The position numbers were made by a program, and so were the translations under genes. The notes under the pieces were generated by a model that saw only the letters and a list, made by a program, of their open reading frames with translations, was not told the DNA's origin and did no database searches. DNA of 64,000 nucleotides from assembly GCA_003491285.1 (NCBI GenBank), contig CP022705.1:1175501-1239500 (forward strand), written 5' to 3'. The stretch comes from Methanobacterium sp. BRmetb2 (GTDB lineage Archaea > Methanobacteriota > Methanobacteria > Methanobacteriales > Methanobacteriaceae). This document shows positions 43,359 to 52,738 of this stretch, one piece after another. Positions within the stretch are counted from its first letter, which is position 1; every line of letters begins with the position of its first letter.

Positions 43359-43505
43359 ATGGCTGTAGATCCTATATGTAAAATGGAAGTAGATGAAAAA
43401 ACTGCTAAATTCGTTAGTGAATATAAAGGTAAAAAATACTATTTCTGCGCTCCGGGTTGTAAAAAGACATTTGATGAGAATCCAGAACAATATGCAGAAG
43501 ATTAA
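43359..43505 (+). CDS. YHS-domain protein
   Basis: A 48-residue protein consisting only of a YHS domain: DPICKMEVDEKTAKF, YKGKKYYFCAPGCKKTFDENPEQY. Three cysteines (Cys7, Cys30, Cys34) are the likely metal site. YHS domains occur in heavy-metal ATPases and as stand-alone metal-binding proteins; copper or another soft metal is the usual suggestion. AAGGTGAT lies 3 bases before the ATG, a strong signal for a real small gene. It is convergent with the triple-repeat membrane protein. Confidence 0.85.
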   Translation: MAVDPICKMEVDEKTAKFVSEYKGKKYYFCAPGCKKTFDENPEQYAED

Positions 43506-43589
43506 AAAGCAGAATTAAATTTTCAATTTTTTAGTTAATTAACAAAATTAGTTAGTTCAATAATCTGTTTTAAAAAATTTTAATAAGAA

Positions 43590-43623
43590 AATAAAAAAAT
43601 AAATTTGGATTTATATCCAAATT
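43590..43623 (-). terminator. Hairpin plus T-run terminator
   Basis: On the minus strand, five bases after the stop of the gene at 43628, AATTTGGAT and ATCCAAATT form a perfect 9-bp stem with a 4-base loop. It is followed by TATTTTTTTATTTT. This has the layout of a bacterial Rho-independent terminator. Confidence 0.7.
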
Positions 43624-43627
43624 CTTT

Positions 43628-44551
43628 TTATTCTAGTTCTAGTTGTATTCCGCCAAGTTTCGGTGCCAAGAAGTTGTAGATAAATGCGGTTATAGCATAA
43701 ACTATGAATGCACCTATAAACGAACCTACAATGTTACTGATTAGGCTTACTACTCCTCCAACAGGATCTCCTACGGAAGCATATGTAACTAAGTTTAACA
43801 ATCCTTGTATAAGTCCCCAGATAGCCATTACAACTGCTAATGCTAATGCTAATGGAACAGCTGGTATGTTGGTTATTTCACTGAATTTCTCTTGTACTGC
43901 TGCTAGTTCTAGTTGTATTCCACCAACTCTTGGAATAAGCACGTTGTAGAATACTGCTGTAAGTGCGTAACCTATGAATGAGAGTATGAATACTAGTATA
44001 GGAACTGCTATTATTAGTATAACTGCCATTATGGCTCCTGATGCTCCAAGTGCTCCTTGCATGCCTTGAATAGCTGTAGTGTTATTGGCTAGTGCTGGTG
44101 CAAATGCGTTTATAATTTGTGGTAATGAACTTAAAAGTCCTAAGAACGGAGCGAATGCTGCTGTTAATAATAGGCCTATTATGAAAGCCCATATTGTGTT
44201 TATAACTGAAGTTATTAGTGCTAATGATACTACTGGTAAATTTTTTATCTCTTTTCCTTCCATTCCTAGTTTTATTCCTCCAACTTTTGGAACCAGGAGG
44301 TTGTAGAACCATGCAGTAAGGAAGGCCCAAAGTACATTCAGTAAAAAGCTACCTAATGGCAATAAGATTATCAATGCTACTCCTAGACCTGCTACTAAAC
44401 CTCCTATTTCTGCTGGTAAAAACGCTGCGATTATACCAGATAATAGTAAGAGTATTATAGCGTAGATCAGTGCTAGAATTGCTGAAACTGCAGAAGTCAT
44501 CAATGTGAACGGTACTATTTTAACAGATTTTATTTCTTTTACATCAACCAT
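43628..44551 (-). CDS. Membrane protein with three tandem copies of a YN-LxP-GGIxLELE domain
   Basis: A 307-residue protein made of three homologous membrane units. Each begins KEIKxxPVVxLAL-like and ends with a TM helix plus a fixed signature: WFYNLLVPKVGGIKL (about residue 93), VFYNVLIPRVGGIQLELA (about 215) and FIYNFLAPKLGGIQLELE (C-terminus). The single-unit relative is the gene at 32296-32604. Each unit has about three or four TM helices, so the whole has about ten to twelve. AAAGGAGGTGA precedes the ATG. Function unknown; DUF3566-like by pattern only. Confidence 0.7.
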   Translation of the reverse strand: MVDVKEIKSVKIVPFTLMTSAVSAILALIYAIILLLLSGIIAAFLPAEIGGLVAGLGVALIILLPLGSFLLNVLWAFLTAWFYNLLVPKVGGIKLGMEGKEIKNLPVVSLALITSVINTIWAFIIGLLLTAAFAPFLGLLSSLPQIINAFAPALANNTTAIQGMQGALGASGAIMAVILIIAVPILVFILSFIGYALTAVFYNVLIPRVGGIQLELAAVQEKFSEITNIPAVPLALALAVVMAIWGLIQGLLNLVTYASVGDPVGGVVSLISNIVGSFIGAFIVYAITAFIYNFLAPKLGGIQLELE

Positions 44552-44885
44552 TTTTTCACCTCCTTTGATATTATTTAAAAAATTTACAGTTTAATTTATT
44601 TATTCTATTCAATATATAATTTGCTATTTTAATCGATAAATAACAGGATAAAACCGTTATTATAAAGTTAGGGAAATATAATCTGCAATAATTGAGGAAT
44701 TTCATAAATAATATAATTAAAGAAAAAAGTAAGAGTTTATATAATCACTCTTGAAAATAGCACTATTTTTTATTATTTTTCATGTGAAAATAAATTAAAA
44801 TGAATGATTAATAATGATTCTAAACTTTTTTAATCATTTAAAAATAAATAACATAAAAAAAGAGGGAATTTTACTATTTGGTCCC
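44552..44885. other. AT-rich intergenic region between two minus-strand genes
   Basis: About 330 bases. Apart from the ribosome binding site of the gene ending at 44551 and the terminator of purB at its right edge, nothing was recognised: no open frame with a ribosome binding site, no repeat, no RNA gene. Confidence 0.4.
44855..44884 (-). terminator. Terminator after purB
   Basis: On the minus strand GGGA and TCCC can pair just after the purB stop around a 14-base loop, followed by TCTTTTTTTA. The short stem plus T7 run suggests termination. Confidence 0.45.
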
Positions 44886-46235
44886 CTAAAACCATTCTTT
44901 TGATTTTTTCAGCACATTTTCTATGATTTTATCCGATGAACCAATGTATGTATGGGGATCCATCATCTTATTAATATCTTCTTCAGAAAGATATTGTTTG
45001 ATTTTCTTTTCTTTTAGTAAAATATCCAACAAAGGAGTTCCCGTTTTATTAGCTTCCAGTGCACATTTCCTAACCAGGGCATAAGCAGTTTGTCTTCCCA
45101 TTCCACCACGGGTAAGTTCAGCCATGGCTCTTTCTGCCATTATTAGTCCATTGGTCATATTCAAATTTCTTTCAATATTTTCTGGATAAAATACCAGATT
45201 ATTAACCAGTTTTATTGTAAGATTTAGGATATAATCTAAAAGAATGCAGGCTTCCGGGAACATTATCCGTTCACATGAAGAGTTAGTAAGGTCTCTTTCA
45301 TGCCATAATGGATTATTTTCAAGTGCAGGAATCGTATAGGAACGCACAATCCGGGCCACACCACATATTCTCTCTGCAGTTATAGGATTCATTTTATGGG
45401 GCATGGTACTACTACCCACCTGTTTTTCAGGGTCAAATTGCTCACCAAGCTCCATGATTTCAGTTCTCTGCAAATTTCTAATTTCTAAGGCAATTTTATC
45501 AAGGGTACTGGCAATATTGGCCATGTTCATCACGAATTCGGCGTGATTATCCCGTTGAACAACTTGATTTGATATCAAAACTGGTTTAAGGTTTAATATT
45601 TCAGATACCTTTTCATGAACAGCCAAACCATCACTGCCCAATGCAGCCGTAGTTCCCACTGCACCGGTCATCATACCTACACATAAACGGTTTTCACAGG
45701 CATCCATCCTCTCAATTTGGCGGTGAATCTCATCAACCCACAATGCAAACTTCATTCCATAAGGCATTGGTAAAGCATGCTGACCATGGGTTCTGCCAAT
45801 ACAAATATCATTTTTATGTTCTTCTGCAAGTTTTACCAGACTTTTTCCAAGATCAACCAGTTTAGATCTTAGTATAGATATTGATTCTTTAAAAAGGAGT
45901 GATTGGGAAGTGTCAATTATATCATTACTGGTTGCACCAAAATGGACATATTCTCCGGCATCACCTTCACAAACTTCAGCCAGGGCCTTTACAATAGATG
46001 CAATGTCGTGGTTGGTTTCTTTTTCAATCTCATTAACCCTTTTCAATTTAACATAATGAGTATTTGCTTTTCTATTAATTTCATCGGCAGCAGCTTCGGG
46101 GATAAGTTCAAGTTCGGCTTCTGCTCGGGCAAGGGCGGCTTCAACTTCAAGCATTTTCTGGAGTTTATTTTCTGATTCCCAGACATTTTTCATTTCAGGG
46201 GTTCCGTATCGAAACTCTATAGGGTGTATTGCCAT
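44886..46235 (-). CDS. purB: Adenylosuccinate lyase
   Basis: A 449-residue lyase of the fumarase/aspartase superfamily. It removes fumarate from SAICAR and from adenylosuccinate in purine synthesis. The signature GSSTMPHKMNPI (catalytic serine loop, about residue 260) is intact. ETNHDIASIVKAL, HFGATSNDIIDT and GRTHGQHALPM give the remaining active-site histidines. The N-terminus MAIHPIEFRYGTPEM is the normal one, so the ATG at 46235 is secure. It lies 12 bases after secG on the same strand and is likely cotranscribed with it. Confidence 0.95.
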   Translation of the reverse strand: MAIHPIEFRYGTPEMKNVWESENKLQKMLEVEAALARAEAELELIPEAAADEINRKANTHYVKLKRVNEIEKETNHDIASIVKALAEVCEGDAGEYVHFGATSNDIIDTSQSLLFKESISILRSKLVDLGKSLVKLAEEHKNDICIGRTHGQHALPMPYGMKFALWVDEIHRQIERMDACENRLCVGMMTGAVGTTAALGSDGLAVHEKVSEILNLKPVLISNQVVQRDNHAEFVMNMANIASTLDKIALEIRNLQRTEIMELGEQFDPEKQVGSSTMPHKMNPITAERICGVARIVRSYTIPALENNPLWHERDLTNSSCERIMFPEACILLDYILNLTIKLVNNLVFYPENIERNLNMTNGLIMAERAMAELTRGGMGRQTAYALVRKCALEANKTGTPLLDILLKEKKIKQYLSEEDINKMMDPHTYIGSSDKIIENVLKKSKEWF

Positions 46236-46247
46236 ATTTGATCTTCC

Positions 46248-46403
46248 CTACGTAAAGCGTAGTGCTATGCAAAATATTGCTAGTAGAATGGTCATGATTA
46301 CTACTTGTTCTGGACTTAATTTTGGTCCTCTTGTTTCTTCATCGAAGTATCTAACCAATCCAGCACCACTGGGAGGTAGGGATTTTTTATCTTTTTTTGC
46401 CAT
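46248..46403 (-). CDS. secG: Preprotein translocase subunit Sec61-beta (SecG)
   Basis: A 51-residue tail-anchored protein, the small beta subunit of the archaeal SecYE-beta channel. The sequence is typical: MAKKDKKSLPPSGAGLVRYFDEE, RGPKLSPEQV, then a single C-terminal TM helix ending LRFT. GGTGA lies upstream of the ATG at 46403. It directly precedes purB, and the region upstream is shared with the divergent polC. As a tail-anchored protein it could be a client of the Get3-like ATPase at 10650, which is speculation. Confidence 0.93.
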   Translation of the reverse strand: MAKKDKKSLPPSGAGLVRYFDEETRGPKLSPEQVVIMTILLAIFCIALRFT

Positions 46404-46926
46404 CTTATTTCACCTAAAATAATGAGATTTAATTAAAAATTTGATAATATAAATTCAATTTTCAACTATAAATACACATCTTATTATATTAATGAGAAGT
46501 ATTTAAGTTTTGTTTAGAATTGAAATTTTAAGATAAGGTTCTTATTTTATACATTTGAAGTAAATTTAATAAATATTCATTATAATATTAATGTAAATTA
46601 AGATTATTAAATGGTGTTTTATTTCTTATCAATTGATTATTATGTATATTTTTTGGTTAAACCATTTTATATTTTTGTATTTAGGGAAAAAGATGACTAA
46701 AAACTGTTTTTATTTTCTTGTTAAACATAGTTCAATTTTTCAGGTTTTTGGTTATTGATTGTATAAAAATTGTGTAAATTATTGTAATACTTTAAAAAGG
46801 TATAAAAATTATTAAAAAGCCCGGTATTTATTAAATGATGACAACTTTTTTATAAAAAGATGCTAATAAAAAAATAATATAAATTTAATTTGAAATGCCT
46901 TTATAAACAAAAATCAAGGGAATTTT
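46404..46926. other. Divergent intergenic region secG / polC
   Basis: About 520 AT-rich bases between divergent secG and polC. GTATAAAAATT occurs twice, at 46761-46771 and 46800-46810, and TTTATAAAC lies at about 46900, 26 bases before the polC ATG; any of these may be TATA elements. AAGGG 7 bases before the polC ATG is its ribosome binding site. No gene or RNA was recognised. Confidence 0.4.
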
Positions 46927-49900
46927 ATGGAGTATTTTGAGAGTCTAGAAGCAGATGCTGATAAATTATATGATATAGCAAGAAAAGCCAAACTTAAAGG
47001 TTATGATATTGACACAGAACCTGAAATACCTCGTGCAAAGGATTTAGCCGAAAGAGTGGATGGATTAGTTGGTCCTAAAGGTATTGCTGAGAGAATAAAA
47101 GATTTAGAAGAAGAAATTTCCAGGGAAGAGGTGGCATTTCGAATTGCCAGTGAAATTGCTACCAAGACCGAGGTGGAAGGTGAGCCTGATAGTATTGAGA
47201 CCCAGGAACAAAAGGCAGATCAGGCTCTTAGAACTGCTCTTGCTATTTTAACTGAAGGGGTTGTTGCTGCTCCATTGGAAGGAATAGCAAAAGTTAAGAT
47301 AAAACAAAATTTTGATAAAACCAATTATCTGGCAGTTTACTTCGCAGGCCCCATCAGAAGTGCGGGAGGAACTGCAGCAGCTCTTGCAGTCCTTATTGCG
47401 GATTATATACGCCGTTCACTTAATCTTGATCCTTATAAACCCACGGATCGAGAAATCGAAAGATATGTGGAAGAAGTGGAGCTCTATGAGTCAGAGGTAA
47501 CCAACCTTCAGTATTCTCCGGATCCAGATGAAGTTAGAGCCACAGCCAAAAATATTCCAGTTGAGGTCACAGGAGAACCTACTGATCATGTAGAGGTTTC
47601 CCACCGTGATTTAGAGCGAGTAGAAACCAATAATCTCCGGGGAGGGGCTTTACTGGCAATGGTAGAGGGAGTAATCCAGAAAGCTCCTAAAACACTTAAA
47701 TATGCAAAAAAAGTTAAACTTGATGGCTGGGAATGGTTGGATGCGTTTTCAAAGTCCAAAAAATCAGATAATGATGAAGGAGAAAGTATTAAGGTTGATG
47801 ATAAATATTTAAAGGATATAATTGGTGGAAGACCAGTACTATCTTACCCTTCTGAAAAAGGAGGCTTCCGGCTAAGATATGGGAGGTCAAGAAATTCAGG
47901 ACTGGCGGCTATGGGGATCAACCCTATTACCATGGAATTATTAGAGTTTTTAGCTATAGGTACTCAGATAAAAATTGAAAGACCAGGTAAAGGTGCTTGC
48001 GTAGTCCCCTGTGATACTATTGAAGGTCCTATAGTGAAAATGAAAAATGGAGATGTGGTTAAGGTATCTTCCATAAAAGAAGCTAAGTCTTTAAAGAAAG
48101 ATGTTGATGAAGTCATATTTTTAGGAGACATACTAATTGCATTTGGTGAATTCCTACGAAACAACCATATGCTGCTCCCTTCAGCTTGGTGCGAGGAATG
48201 GTGGATTAAAACTTTAGAAAAATCTCCTAATTATTCGGAAAATGACTTTAATTTTAACCCTACCGATAAAATAAGTATCCAACAAGCTTTTGAATTATCA
48301 AAAGAGTATAATGTTCCCTTACACCCAGAATACACCTATTTTTATCATGATGTTTCAGGTGAAGACATAAACAATCTTAGAGAATGGTTGTTCAAAAATA
48401 TTGATAAGTTAAAAGAAGATGAAGAATTTATTATTGATTCTTCACCAGAAAAGCGGATTTTAGAAGTTTTAGGAGTTCCTCACAAGTTTAAAAAAGTTGA
48501 AAACATTGTTAAAGTTGTCCTGGAGTATGATCATGCTTACGCACTCATTACGACCCTGGATAAACCATTGGAAATGGATGAAAAGATTACCACACTTGAA
48601 GCTATAAATGAGGTTTCCCCTGTAGAAATAATGGCTAAAGCTCCCATATATATAGGTAACCGGGTTGGAAGGCCTGAAAAATCTAAAGAACGGAAAATGA
48701 AACCTGCTCCTCATGTATTATTCCCTATAAGTAATTTCGGTGGGAGTAGGAGAAATATTGTCGATGCTGCAAAAAAAGGAAGTATAACCGTTGATTTTGC
48801 AAGATGTAAATGTACCAATTGTGAAATAGCTTCTATGCAGTCAATATGTCCAATATGTGGATCTAAGACTGTTTTAACCAGTTCAAGTAAAAAGAGAATT
48901 AATTTAGGCACATTACTAAAAAAAGCCTTTGATAATGTTGGAGTTAGAAAACTGGATGAAATTAAAGGTGTTGTGGGGATGATATCCGAGCAGAAACTCC
49001 CCGAACCACTTGAAAAGGGAGTATTAAGGGCTAAAAATAAGGTTTTCACCTTTAAAGATGCTACAATTAGGCATGATTCCACGGATCTACCCATAACTCA
49101 TTTTAAACCTAAAGAAATTGGTTTAAGCCTTCTCAAACTCCACGATCTGGGATATACACATGATATATATGGAAATAAAGTTGAAGATCCAGAGCAGATA
49201 GTGGAGATTAAAATACAGGATGTGGTTATCTCTGAAAATTGTGCCCAATACTTGATTGGTGTTGCCAATTTTATAGATGATCTCCTAGACAAATTTTATA
49301 AAATAGATAGGTTCTATAATGTCAAGGAGAAAGAAGACTTGATTGGACATTTGATAGTAGGTTTAGCTCCCCACACATCAGCTGGTGTTTTAGGACGAAT
49401 AATAGGTTTTACCAAGGCAGCTGCATGTTATGCTCACCCTTTTTTCCATTCTGCTAAGCGAAGAAATTGTGACAGTGACGAAGATTCAGTGATGCTACTA
49501 TTAGATGCACTATTAAATTTTTCAAAAACATATCTCCCCAGTTCCAGGGGTGGTAGAATGGACGCGCCACTGGTTCTATCTACACGGATCGATCCAGAAG
49601 AAATTGACGATGAATCACATAATATTGATGCCATGCCTACTATTCCTCTTGAATTTTACGAGAAAACACTGGAATTTGCCAAACCATCAGAGGTTTTACC
49701 CTTTATTGATAATGTAAATAAAAGACTCGGAACAGAAAGGCAGTATCATGACATAATGTTCTCCCATGATACTTCCAGTATACACAATGGCCCCAAGTTG
49801 TGCTTATACAAGATGCTACCCACCATGAAAGAGAAGGTAAATGCACAAATAGAACTTGCCGAGAAAATTAGAGCAGTAGATCAAAAGGGTGTGGTGGAAG

Positions 49901-50217
49901 GAGTGTTAATGTCTCATTTCTTACCAGATATGGCGGGTAATGTAAGAGCATTTTCCAGACAGAAAGTTAGATGTACTAAGTGTAACAAAAAGTATAGACG
50001 AATTCCATTATCTGGAGAATGTAAATGTGGGGGAAATTTGATATTAAGCGTTTCCAAGGGTTCTGTTGTTAAATACCTCGATATTTCCAAGGAACTCAGC
50101 AAAAAATATCCAATTGATAATTATTTAATTCAAAGAATTGAAATTCTGGAATTTGGAATAGATTCCCTTTTTGAAAGTGATAAATCTAAACAAAGTTCAT
50201 TGGATGTATTTTTATAA
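46927..50217 (+). CDS. polC: DNA polymerase II (PolD) large subunit
   Basis: A 1096-residue DP2 subunit, the catalytic half of the archaeal replicative polymerase D. The family core is continuous: YFAGPIRSAGGTAAALA near residue 140, cysteine clusters CKCTNCEIASMQSICPICG and CTKCNKKYRRIPLSGECKC, and the active-site segment NCDSDEDSVMLLLDALLNFS with Asp849 and Asp851. Relatives usually read NCDGDED; here Ser replaces Gly. The last residues QSSLDVFL form a PIP box for PCNA binding. No intein interrupts the gene. The small (exonuclease) subunit gene is elsewhere. nrdD follows 40 bases on. Confidence 0.96.
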   Translation: MEYFESLEADADKLYDIARKAKLKGYDIDTEPEIPRAKDLAERVDGLVGPKGIAERIKDLEEEISREEVAFRIASEIATKTEVEGEPDSIETQEQKADQALRTALAILTEGVVAAPLEGIAKVKIKQNFDKTNYLAVYFAGPIRSAGGTAAALAVLIADYIRRSLNLDPYKPTDREIERYVEEVELYESEVTNLQYSPDPDEVRATAKNIPVEVTGEPTDHVEVSHRDLERVETNNLRGGALLAMVEGVIQKAPKTLKYAKKVKLDGWEWLDAFSKSKKSDNDEGESIKVDDKYLKDIIGGRPVLSYPSEKGGFRLRYGRSRNSGLAAMGINPITMELLEFLAIGTQIKIERPGKGACVVPCDTIEGPIVKMKNGDVVKVSSIKEAKSLKKDVDEVIFLGDILIAFGEFLRNNHMLLPSAWCEEWWIKTLEKSPNYSENDFNFNPTDKISIQQAFELSKEYNVPLHPEYTYFYHDVSGEDINNLREWLFKNIDKLKEDEEFIIDSSPEKRILEVLGVPHKFKKVENIVKVVLEYDHAYALITTLDKPLEMDEKITTLEAINEVSPVEIMAKAPIYIGNRVGRPEKSKERKMKPAPHVLFPISNFGGSRRNIVDAAKKGSITVDFARCKCTNCEIASMQSICPICGSKTVLTSSSKKRINLGTLLKKAFDNVGVRKLDEIKGVVGMISEQKLPEPLEKGVLRAKNKVFTFKDATIRHDSTDLPITHFKPKEIGLSLLKLHDLGYTHDIYGNKVEDPEQIVEIKIQDVVISENCAQYLIGVANFIDDLLDKFYKIDRFYNVKEKEDLIGHLIVGLAPHTSAGVLGRIIGFTKAAACYAHPFFHSAKRRNCDSDEDSVMLLLDALLNFSKTYLPSSRGGRMDAPLVLSTRIDPEEIDDESHNIDAMPTIPLEFYEKTLEFAKPSEVLPFIDNVNKRLGTERQYHDIMFSHDTSSIHNGPKLCLYKMLPTMKEKVNAQIELAEKIRAVDQKGVVEGVLMSHFLPDMAGNVRAFSRQKVRCTKCNKKYRRIPLSGECKCGGNLILSVSKGSVVKYLDISKELSKKYPIDNYLIQRIEILEFGIDSLFESDKSKQSSLDVFL

Positions 50218-50257
50218 GAGAAATAATAAATAATATTGTAAGATCGGAGGATTAATT

Positions 50258-52564
50258 ATGAAAGATGCACGCATTATTGCTGCACTTCCCACGAAAGCCG
50301 AAACCTGTGTATTAAAAAACAATGGTATATACGAAAAGTTCAGCCACGAAAAAATAGTTAAATCATGCCTGATGGTGGATGCTCCACTTTGGGCTGCAGA
50401 AAAAATAGCATCTCAAGTTGCAACTTCAGCTTATGATGGTATTAGTACTGCTGAAATAAAAATGCTGGTATTTGATACCCTTAAAAAAGTTGATATAACT
50501 GTAGCGGATAAATATTTAGCAACTAACAAGCTGAGAGTTAGGACTTCCAGAGATACCATAGAATCATTTGATAAAAGCAAAATAGCCAATACACTGGTAG
50601 TTGAGACAGGGGCCTCTCCGGAAGTAGCAGACAGAATAGCTTCAGAAGTATGGAAAGAGCTTAAAAAACTGGACGTTGAATTTTTAAGCGGGCCAATGAT
50701 AAGGGAAATTGTAAACACAAAACTGGTTGAGCACGGCTTGGTAACCTTGCGTAAAAGATACACAAGGCTGGGTATCCCTGTATTTAACATCACCTCACTC
50801 ATAGAAAACGGATCCCGAGATAATGCTAACATGATTCATAACCCCGAAACAGTACATAAATACGTTGCTGATGAAGCACTAAAACAATATGCTTTACTTC
50901 ACATCCTCCCTACTGAACTGGCAGATGCCCACATGGCCGGGGACATACATGTACATGATCTAGAATTCTTTGCTGGACGTCCATTAAACTGTTTACAACA
51001 CGATTTACGATTATTTATCAAACACGGTTTGAAAGTTGATGGTACAGGGGATCATACCTCGGTGGCAGGACCACCAAATCACATAGAAACGCTCATGAAC
51101 CATGCCGGTGAAATAATGCTGGCAGCTCAGCAGAACATGTCTGGCGGGCAAGCTATGAGTCTATGGAATGTTTTTGTAGCACCTTTTGCTCGAGGATTGC
51201 CATATGAAAAGGTAAAACAAGCAGTGCAGATGTTCATATACAACTTGAACATGGCTTATGCTGCTAGAGGTTCACAGGTTCCATTCACCTCAATTAACAT
51301 GGAGTTTACTGTACCAAAATTTTTACAAGATGAAGCTGCATATGGACCTAAAGGTAAGTTAGCAGGTGTTTACGGTGACTTTGAAGATGAAACCCGAATG
51401 TTACAACGAGCCTTTACAGAAACCCTTTTAGATGGGGATGCTGATGGAAAACCGCATTTGTTCCCTAACACTATTTACACGTTACGTAAAGAAGTTTTAA
51501 AAAATGAATTTGAAGAGGATTTAGGATTGGTCCATGAACTCTCTGCAAAATATGGTTCGGCTTACTTTGTAAATATGTTAGCCAGTTATCGAAATAATAT
51601 GGCCAATTATATGGGATGTAGAACTGCACTGGGAGATAATTGGACTGGAGACTGGGAAAAAGACTGCTTCAGGACGGGAAACTTGGCATATGTAACTTTG
51701 AATCTTCCAAGAATTGCTTATAATGCCCGTGATGACACTGAGATCTTCGAATACTTAGATTCCTATATTGACATGGCAGTACAAGTTCTTAAACTTAGAA
51801 GAGAACAGGCTATGAACTGTCTTAATAATTATAATTTACTCCCATTCCTTAAACAAGAAGTTGAAGGGGATCTTTATTACAAAATCGAAAATTCAACCAT
51901 GTCCTTTGGATTTGTAGGGCTTAATGAAGCATTACAATCCTACTTGGGTGTGGGTTTGGAAAATGAAGAAGCTAATAAATTTGGAATAAAGATGATTGAA
52001 CACATAAATGAACGAGCTGATAAACTTAAAGATGAGACAGGATGGAGGTGGAGTGTCCTGCAAACTCCTGCTGAGTCTACTGCCTATCGTTTTGCTACAC
52101 TGGATCGTAAGAAATACAAAGATAAGGCCATTGTTCAGGGAGATCAAGGAGCTTACTACTACACCAATTCATCTCATGTTCCAGTTAACACTGATATGAT
52201 GCTACCTGAGAAAATAAAAATTGAATCAGCCTATCATCCACTGACCCAGGGAGGACACATATTCCACGCCTTCATGGGAGAATCCTATTCAGATCCTTCT
52301 TCATTAATGAGTTTAACTGACAAGATTGCCAGAAAATCAGATATCGGATTCTGGGCCTACAGCTCAGCACTGAGTTTCTGTATTAAATGCAAAACATTAA
52401 TGAAAGGTTTAAATGATCAGTGCCCTACCTGTGGCGAGAAAGAAGATGTAGAATGGTATGACCGTATTACTGGCTATGTTCAACAAGTAGGTCGTGCAAA
52501 ATCTTCATCCGGCGGATGGAATGCAGGTAAAAGACAAGAATTGATGGATAGACGTAGATTTTAG
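50258..52564 (+). CDS. nrdD: Anaerobic ribonucleoside-triphosphate reductase
   Basis: A 768-residue class III ribonucleotide reductase, which makes deoxynucleotides using a glycyl radical. An N-terminal ATP-cone (about residues 15-105) senses dNTP levels. The catalytic barrel follows. Near the end is a four-cysteine zinc site (CIKCKTLMKG, CPTCGEKE), then DRITGYVQQVG with Gly739 as the probable radical site, and NAGKRQELMDRRR. GGAGG lies 7 bases before the ATG. The radical-SAM activase NrdG is not adjacent. The short gap to polC suggests linked expression of DNA precursor supply and replication. Confidence 0.95.
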   Translation: MKDARIIAALPTKAETCVLKNNGIYEKFSHEKIVKSCLMVDAPLWAAEKIASQVATSAYDGISTAEIKMLVFDTLKKVDITVADKYLATNKLRVRTSRDTIESFDKSKIANTLVVETGASPEVADRIASEVWKELKKLDVEFLSGPMIREIVNTKLVEHGLVTLRKRYTRLGIPVFNITSLIENGSRDNANMIHNPETVHKYVADEALKQYALLHILPTELADAHMAGDIHVHDLEFFAGRPLNCLQHDLRLFIKHGLKVDGTGDHTSVAGPPNHIETLMNHAGEIMLAAQQNMSGGQAMSLWNVFVAPFARGLPYEKVKQAVQMFIYNLNMAYAARGSQVPFTSINMEFTVPKFLQDEAAYGPKGKLAGVYGDFEDETRMLQRAFTETLLDGDADGKPHLFPNTIYTLRKEVLKNEFEEDLGLVHELSAKYGSAYFVNMLASYRNNMANYMGCRTALGDNWTGDWEKDCFRTGNLAYVTLNLPRIAYNARDDTEIFEYLDSYIDMAVQVLKLRREQAMNCLNNYNLLPFLKQEVEGDLYYKIENSTMSFGFVGLNEALQSYLGVGLENEEANKFGIKMIEHINERADKLKDETGWRWSVLQTPAESTAYRFATLDRKKYKDKAIVQGDQGAYYYTNSSHVPVNTDMMLPEKIKIESAYHPLTQGGHIFHAFMGESYSDPSSLMSLTDKIARKSDIGFWAYSSALSFCIKCKTLMKGLNDQCPTCGEKEDVEWYDRITGYVQQVGRAKSSSGGWNAGKRQELMDRRRF

Positions 52565-52580
52565 ATCCATTAATTTTCCC

Positions 52581-52587
52581 TTTTTTT
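52581..52587 (+). terminator. T-run after nrdD
   Basis: Seven T preceded by CCC, 17 bases after the nrdD stop. It is a simple archaeal terminator candidate. Confidence 0.4.
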
Positions 52588-52738
52588 AAAACTGATCATA
52601 ATATATATTCTAATAACAACTATTTCTAAAGTTTTATTTTTAACTTAAAGCTTAAGTAGAATCCAACCCTTTCTAAAATTTTAAAAGAATTATTAAATTA
52701 ACATAAAATTTATTAAATTGCTACTAATAAGTAATCTT

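Noticed and set aside
42254..43505. Possible mobile element around the zinc-ribbon genes
   Set aside because: No terminal inverted repeats, target duplications or transposase/integrase motifs were found; the hairpin at 43602-43623 is a terminator.
46927..50217. Possible intein in the PolD large subunit
   Set aside because: The sequence is continuous at normal length, with no inserted hedgehog/intein motifs or Cys...HN boundaries.
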